The notes beneath the pieces were generated by a model. It ran no database searches, was not told the DNA's origin, and was given only the letters and a program-made list of their open reading frames with translations. Both the position numbers and the translations under genes were made by a program. From Streptomyces genisteinicus (GTDB lineage: Bacteria > Actinomycetota > Actinomycetes > Streptomycetales > Streptomycetaceae): a stretch of 64,000 nucleotides of DNA. Location: NCBI RefSeq assembly GCF_014489615.1, contig NZ_CP060826.1, positions 186,001-250,000 of the forward strand, in the 5' to 3' direction. Each line of letters opens with the position of its first letter. The stretch's first letter is position 1. Shown here in pieces: positions 12,301 to 18,300 of the stretch.

Positions 12301-15300
12301 ATACTCCGCCAGCAACCCCTCCAACGCACCACGATCCGACACATCACACGCGACCACCGTCGCCACCGCACCCAGCCCCGCGAGCTCGGCCACCAACTCA
12401 CCAGCCCCCGCAGCCTCCATCCCCCGCCGACTCGTCAGCACCAGCTCCGACACACCACGCACCGCCAGACGACGCGCCACAGCAGAACCCAACGCACCGG
12501 TCCCACCCGTCACCAGCACCGCACCCGACGACGCAAACCCACCCCCACCACCGACACCCGACTCCACCCGCACCAGACGACGCGCGAACACACCCGACGC
12601 CCGCACCGCAACCTGATCCTCCGAACCCGCCAACACCCGCACCAGACGCCCACCCGCACGCCCGTCCAGCACCGCCGGCACATCCACCAGACCACCCCAG
12701 CGCTGCGGAAACTCCAACGCCGCAACCCGGCCCAGCCCCCACACCTGAGCCTGCACCGCATCCACCACACCATCGGCACGACCCGTCGACACCGCACCCG
12801 ACGTCACACACCACAACGGCACATCGATCTCAGCGTCACCCAACGCCTGCACCAACGCCAACGACCACGCCACCGACACCGGCAGACCATCCGGCACACC
12901 CGCCACACCCACACGCCCGTCCAGCGCCACAAGAGACACCACCCCCGCGACACCACCCCCCAGCGCGTCCTCCTCCGTCAAACGAGCAGCCAACTCCCAC
13001 CGATCGAGCTCACCATCGTCCAGAACCACCGTGAACGGCTCCGCACCACCACCCGCCAACGCACCCGCACACGCCTCCACACGCGCCCGGTCCACACCCT
13101 CCGTCCCCACCACAAGCCAACGACCCGACAACACAGACCCCGAAGGGGAGGAACCCTCCTCCACCACACGCCACGCCACCCGGTACCGCATACCGTCAGC
13201 CCGCGAACGCTCCACCCGCGCACGCCGCCAACCCGCCAGAGCCGGCAGCACCGCCTCCGCCTCACCCGCGCCCACCCGCAGCACATCCGCCAGCGCCCCA
13301 CTGTCACCGGCCTCCACCACCGACCAGAACGCCTCGTCCTCCGCGCCCGGAGCCGCGACACCCTCGGCGGCGGGCTCGGCCGGGTCGAGCCAGTAGCGTT
13401 CGCGCTGGAAGGCATACGTGGGCAGCGGCACACCGGGACCCGGCACGACCCGCTGCCAGTCCACCGCGGTGCCCTGGGCGTGCAGGACGGCGAGGGCGCG
13501 CTGGAAGGCGCTCGTCTCCCCGGCTGCCGCACGCAGGGCGGGGACGGCGGTGACGTCCTCGGCGATGTGCGGGACGAGGGCGGAGAGCACCCCGTCGGGA
13601 CCGAGTTCGAGGAGGACGCGGACGTCGTCGAGGGAGGCGATCGCGTCGGCGAAGCGGACGGGCTCCCGGATCTGGGACACCCAGTAGTCCGGGGTGGCCA
13701 TGTCGCCGGGCGCGGTGGCGACCAGCGGGATCGACGGGGCCTGGTAGGTCAGGGACTTCGCCACGGCGGCGAACTCGGCGAGCATGGGCTCCATCAGGTG
13801 CGAGTGGAACGCGTGCGACACGGTCAGCCGCTTCACGCGCACGCCGTCGGCCCGCAGCCGCTCCTCCAGCCCGTCGACCGCGGCAGCGTCACCGGACACC
13901 GTCACCGACGTCGGCCCGTTCACCGCCGCCAGGTCCACACCCTCCGGCAGCTCCAGACCCTCCTCGGCCAGCTCGACGGCCAGCATCGCGCCGCCCTCCG
14001 GCAGCGCCTCCATCAGCCGGCCCCGCGCCGAGACGAGTGCGCACGCGTCGTCGAGGGACAGCACACCCGCCACATGCGCGGCGGCCAGCTCACCGATCGA
14101 ATGCCCCACCAGCACGTCAGGGGTCACACCCCACGACTCGACGAGACGGTAGAGCGCGACCTCGACCGCGAAGAGCGCGGGCTGGGTGTACGCGGTCCGC
14201 GCCAGCAGCTCCGCGTCCTCGCCGAACACCACGTCCCGCAAAGGCCATTCGACATCCACCCGCGCGCAGACCGCGTCGAACGCCTCCGCGAACACCGGGA
14301 ACGCCTCGTACAGCTCACGGCCCATACCGATCCGCTGCGCACCCTGACCCGAGAACAGGAACCCTGTGCGCCCGGTCCGCACCGTGCCGGTGACGAGCTG
14401 TTGCGAGAGCTCTCCCCCAGCCAGCGCGCGCACTCCGGCGAGCAGGTCGTCCCGGTCCGCACCGAGGACGACAGCCCGGTGCTCCAACGCCGCACGACCC
14501 GTCGCCAGCGTGTGCGCCACCGCGGACGAGGCCACCTCCGGACGCTCCGCCAGGAACGCCTCCAGCCGGCCCGCCTGGGCCGCCAGCGCACCCTTCGACC
14601 GCGCCGACAGCACCCACGGCACCACGGCACACCCGTCCGGAGCCACCTCGACGGCCTCTGCGACCTCGTCGAACGAACCGTCGGCCTGCTCCAGGATCAC
14701 ATGCGCGTTCGTCCCGCTCACACCGAACGACGACACACCCGCTCGGCGCGGACGCCCCGCCTCCGGCCACTCCCGCGCCTCGGCCAGCAGCTCGACCGAC
14801 CCCGCCGACCAGTCCACATGCGGCGTCGGCGCGTCCACGTGCAGCGTCGCCGGCAGCACACCCCGCCGGATCGCCTCCACCATCTTGATCACACCCGCGA
14901 CACCCGAAGCCGCCTGCGTGTGACCGATGTTCGACTTCACCGACCCCAGGTACAGCGGCTCCTCACGGTCCTGCCCGTAGGTGGCAAGGAGCGCCTGCGC
15001 CTCGATCGGGTCGCCCAGCCGGGTCCCCGTGCCGTGCGCCTCCACCGCGTCCACGTCGGAGGTCCCCAGCCCGGCCGCGGCCAGCGCCGCCCGCACCACA
15101 CGCTGCTGCGCGGGACCGTTCGGCGCCGTCAGACCGTTCGACGCGCCGTCCTGGTTCACCGCCGAGGCGCGCATCACGGCCAGGACCTCGTGCCCGTTGC
15201 GCCGCGCGTCCGACAGCCGCTCCACGAGGAGCACGCCGACGCCCTCGCCCCAGCCCGTGCCGTCCGCGGCGGCCGCGAACGCCTTGCACCGGCCGTCGGA

Positions 15301-18300
15301 GGCGAGACCGTCCTGACGGTCGAACTCGGCGAAGACGCCGGGGGTGCTCATCACCGCGACGCCGCCGACGACCGCCATGGAGCACTCGCCGGAGCGCAGC
15401 GACTGCGCGGCCAGGTGGAGCGCCACCAGCGACGACGAGCACGCCGTGTCGACGGTGACCGCCGGGCCCTCCAGCCCGAACGAGTACGCGACCCGGCCGG
15501 ACAGCACACTGCCGGACATGCCGGTCAGGAAGTGGCCCTCGGAGCCGGAGTCGGTGGCGCCCACTCCGTATCCGGAGGGGGAGGCGCCGACGAAGACGCC
15601 GGTGGAGGTCCCCTGGAGGGTGCGCGGGTTCATGCCCGCCCGCTCCAGCGCCTCCCACGCCGTCTCCAGCAGCAGTCGCTGCTGCGGGTCCATCGCCAGC
15701 GCCTCACGGGGCGAGATGCCGAAGAGCCCCGCGTCGAACTCCGTGGCGTCGTGCACGAAGCCGCCTTCGAGGGCGAAGCCGACGCTCGCGCCGGGAGCCG
15801 CACGCCAGCCGCGGTCGGTGGGGAAGGCCCCGACCCCGTCGCGGCCTTCCGCGACCAGGTCCCACAGCGTCTCGGGGGAGTCCACGCCGCCGGGGTAGCG
15901 GCAGGCCATGGAGACGATGGCGAGCGGTTCGTCGGAGGCGGCGGCCGACGGGACGGCGACCGCGCGCTCCTCGTCGCCGATCAGCGACAGCAGGTGGCGT
16001 GCGACGGCCGAGGGGGTGGGATGGTCGAAGACGAGCGTCGCGGACAGCTGAAGACCTGCGGCGTCGGCCACCCGCTTGCGGACCTGGAGCGCGGTGAGGG
16101 AGTCCACGCCCAGGTCCTTGAACGGGCGGTCGGCTTCGACGGGTTCGGGGTAGCCGAGGGCGGCCGCGGTCTCCCGGCGGACCAGGTCGACGAGGGTTCG
16201 GGCCCACTCGGACTCGGGCACTCCGGCCAGCAGGGTCCGCACGGCGGAGGCGGCGGAGGTCCCCGCACGGACCTCCCCGCCGTCCGCGCCTGCCGCGAGG
16301 GCGTCGACGGCCTCGGGCAGTGCGGCCAGCAAGGGGCTGGGCCGGCCGCTGGTGAAGGCGGGCGTGAACCGTGCCCAGTCCACGTCCGCGACGGTGACGC
16401 ACGCGTCGTCGGAGTCGATCGCGCGCTCCAGCGCGGCGACGCACAGGGCCGCCGCCATCGGGCGCAGTCCGCGGCGTCTGAGGTATTCGTCGGCGCCGTC
16501 CCGGGCTGCCATGCCGGCCCCGGCCCAGGAGCCCCAGGAGACGGCGGTTCCGGCCCGGCCGGCGGCCCGGCGGGCGGTGGCGAGGGTGTCGAGGTGGGCG
16601 TTGGCCGCGGCGTAGGCGGCCTGTCCGCCGCTGCCCCAGATTCCCGCGATGGAGGAGAACAGCACGAAGAGTTCGGCGTCGGGGAGGAGCGCGTCGAGGT
16701 GTTCGGCGCCGAGGGCCTTGGCCCTCAGTCCCTCGGCCAGCTCGCTCACCGACGTGGCGTCGATGAGCAGGACCGGGTCGACGCCGGCGGCGTGGACGAC
16801 ACCGGTGACGGGGTGCTCGGCGAGCAGTGCGGCGAGCGCGTCGCGGTCGGCGGTGTCGCAGGCGGCGACGGTCGCCGTCGCCCCGAGTGCGGCCAGTTCG
16901 GCGACGAGTTCGGCGGCCCCGGGGGCTTCCCCGCCCCGCCTGCTGGACAGCACCAGTCGCCGGGTGCCCCGGCGTGCGAGCATCCGGGCGGTCTCCGCGC
17001 CGAGTGCTCCGGTTCCGCCCGTGATGAGGACAGCTTCGGGGGCGGTGGCGGGCGGGGCGGTGTCCGCGGTGGGGGTGGAGGGTGCGTGGAGCAGACGGCG
17101 TACGTAGACGCCTTCGGCCCGCACGGCGACCTGGTCCTCGTCTCCGGTGAGCACGGCCGCGAGGCGGGCCAGTGTGCGGGGGTCGGGGTCGGCGGGCAGG
17201 TCGACGAGGCCGCCCCAGCGCTCGGGGTGTTCGAGCGCGGCGACCCGGCCGAGGCCCCAGACGCGGGCGGTGGCGGGCTCGGTGATCCGGTCGGAGCGGT
17301 GCGCGGCGACGGCGCCGGTGGTGGTGCACCAGAGCGGTGCGGTGATCTCGGCGTCGGCCAGTGCCTGGACGACGGTGAGGGTCGTGCCGAGGCCGACGGA
17401 GACCGCCGGGTCCTCGGGGTGGGGCCGGCTGTCGTCGGCCAGGAGGGACAGGACGCCGGTGAACGGCGAGGCGGCCGACTCCGCTGTCTCGCGCAGGAGT
17501 TGACTGATGCCCCATCGGTCGAGCACGGAGTCGGGGACCGTCAGCACGGTCGCCTCGGCGCCCGCGTCGCGCAGCGCTCGCGTGCAGCGGTCGGCGTGGT
17601 CCTCGTCCGTGCCGTCGGTGCGCAGCAGCAGCCAGTGGCCGTCGAGGGCGGTGGCGGGGGTGCGGTCGGCGGGCTGCCAGGCGACGCGGTAGCGCCAGGC
17701 ATCGACGGTGGAACGTTCGGCGCGGCTGCGGCGCCATACGGAGAGGGCGGGGAGCACGGTCTCGAGTCCGTCGCCCGATTCGAGGTGCAGGGTGCCGGCG
17801 ACCTGGTCGTAGTCGAGACGGTCGACCGCGTCCCAGAACTCCGTCTCGTCCGGATCGCCGCCTGTGGCCGCGTCCAGGGCTCGGGCGGCCTCGGGGGGTT
17901 CCGTCATCCAGTAGTGGGTGTGCTGGAAGGCGTAGGTGGGGAGGTCGACGGGCCGGGCCTCGGGCAGGACGGCGGTCCAGTCGACCGGTACCCCGGCGAC
18001 ATGCGCCTCCGCCAGCGCCGACAGCCAGCGCATGGCATCGCCCTTGTCCCGCTGCAACGTCGCCAGCGTGACACCCGGACGCCCCGACTCCTCCACCGAC
18101 TGCTCTATCCCCGGAGTCAGCACCGGATGCGGGCTGCACTCCAGGAACACCGACCGGCCGTCCGCCAGCAACGCACCCGTCGCCTCGTCGAACCGCACCA
18201 GCGACCGCAGACTCTCGTACCAGTACCCGGCATCCATCACCGCCGTGTCGATACGCCCACCCGTCACCGACGAATACAACGGAACAGCAGACGACACCGG

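Larger units (their letters stand above)
11475..15935 (-). other. PKS-C module C2: KS-AT(malonyl)-KR(A)-ACP
   Basis: KS is complete. The AT has GQGAQ, GHSIG (14092-14106) and SHAFHSHLMEP, the malonyl-CoA signature. The KR has GGTGALG and GVWGSGGQSAYAAAN, so it is A-type and looks active. The ACP has LGFDSL near 11590-11607. Predicted output: beta-hydroxyl without a branch. The KR half (11991-13346) and the KS C-terminal/AT N-terminal part (14425-15334) are almost identical in DNA to the same parts of C3. Confidence 0.93.
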
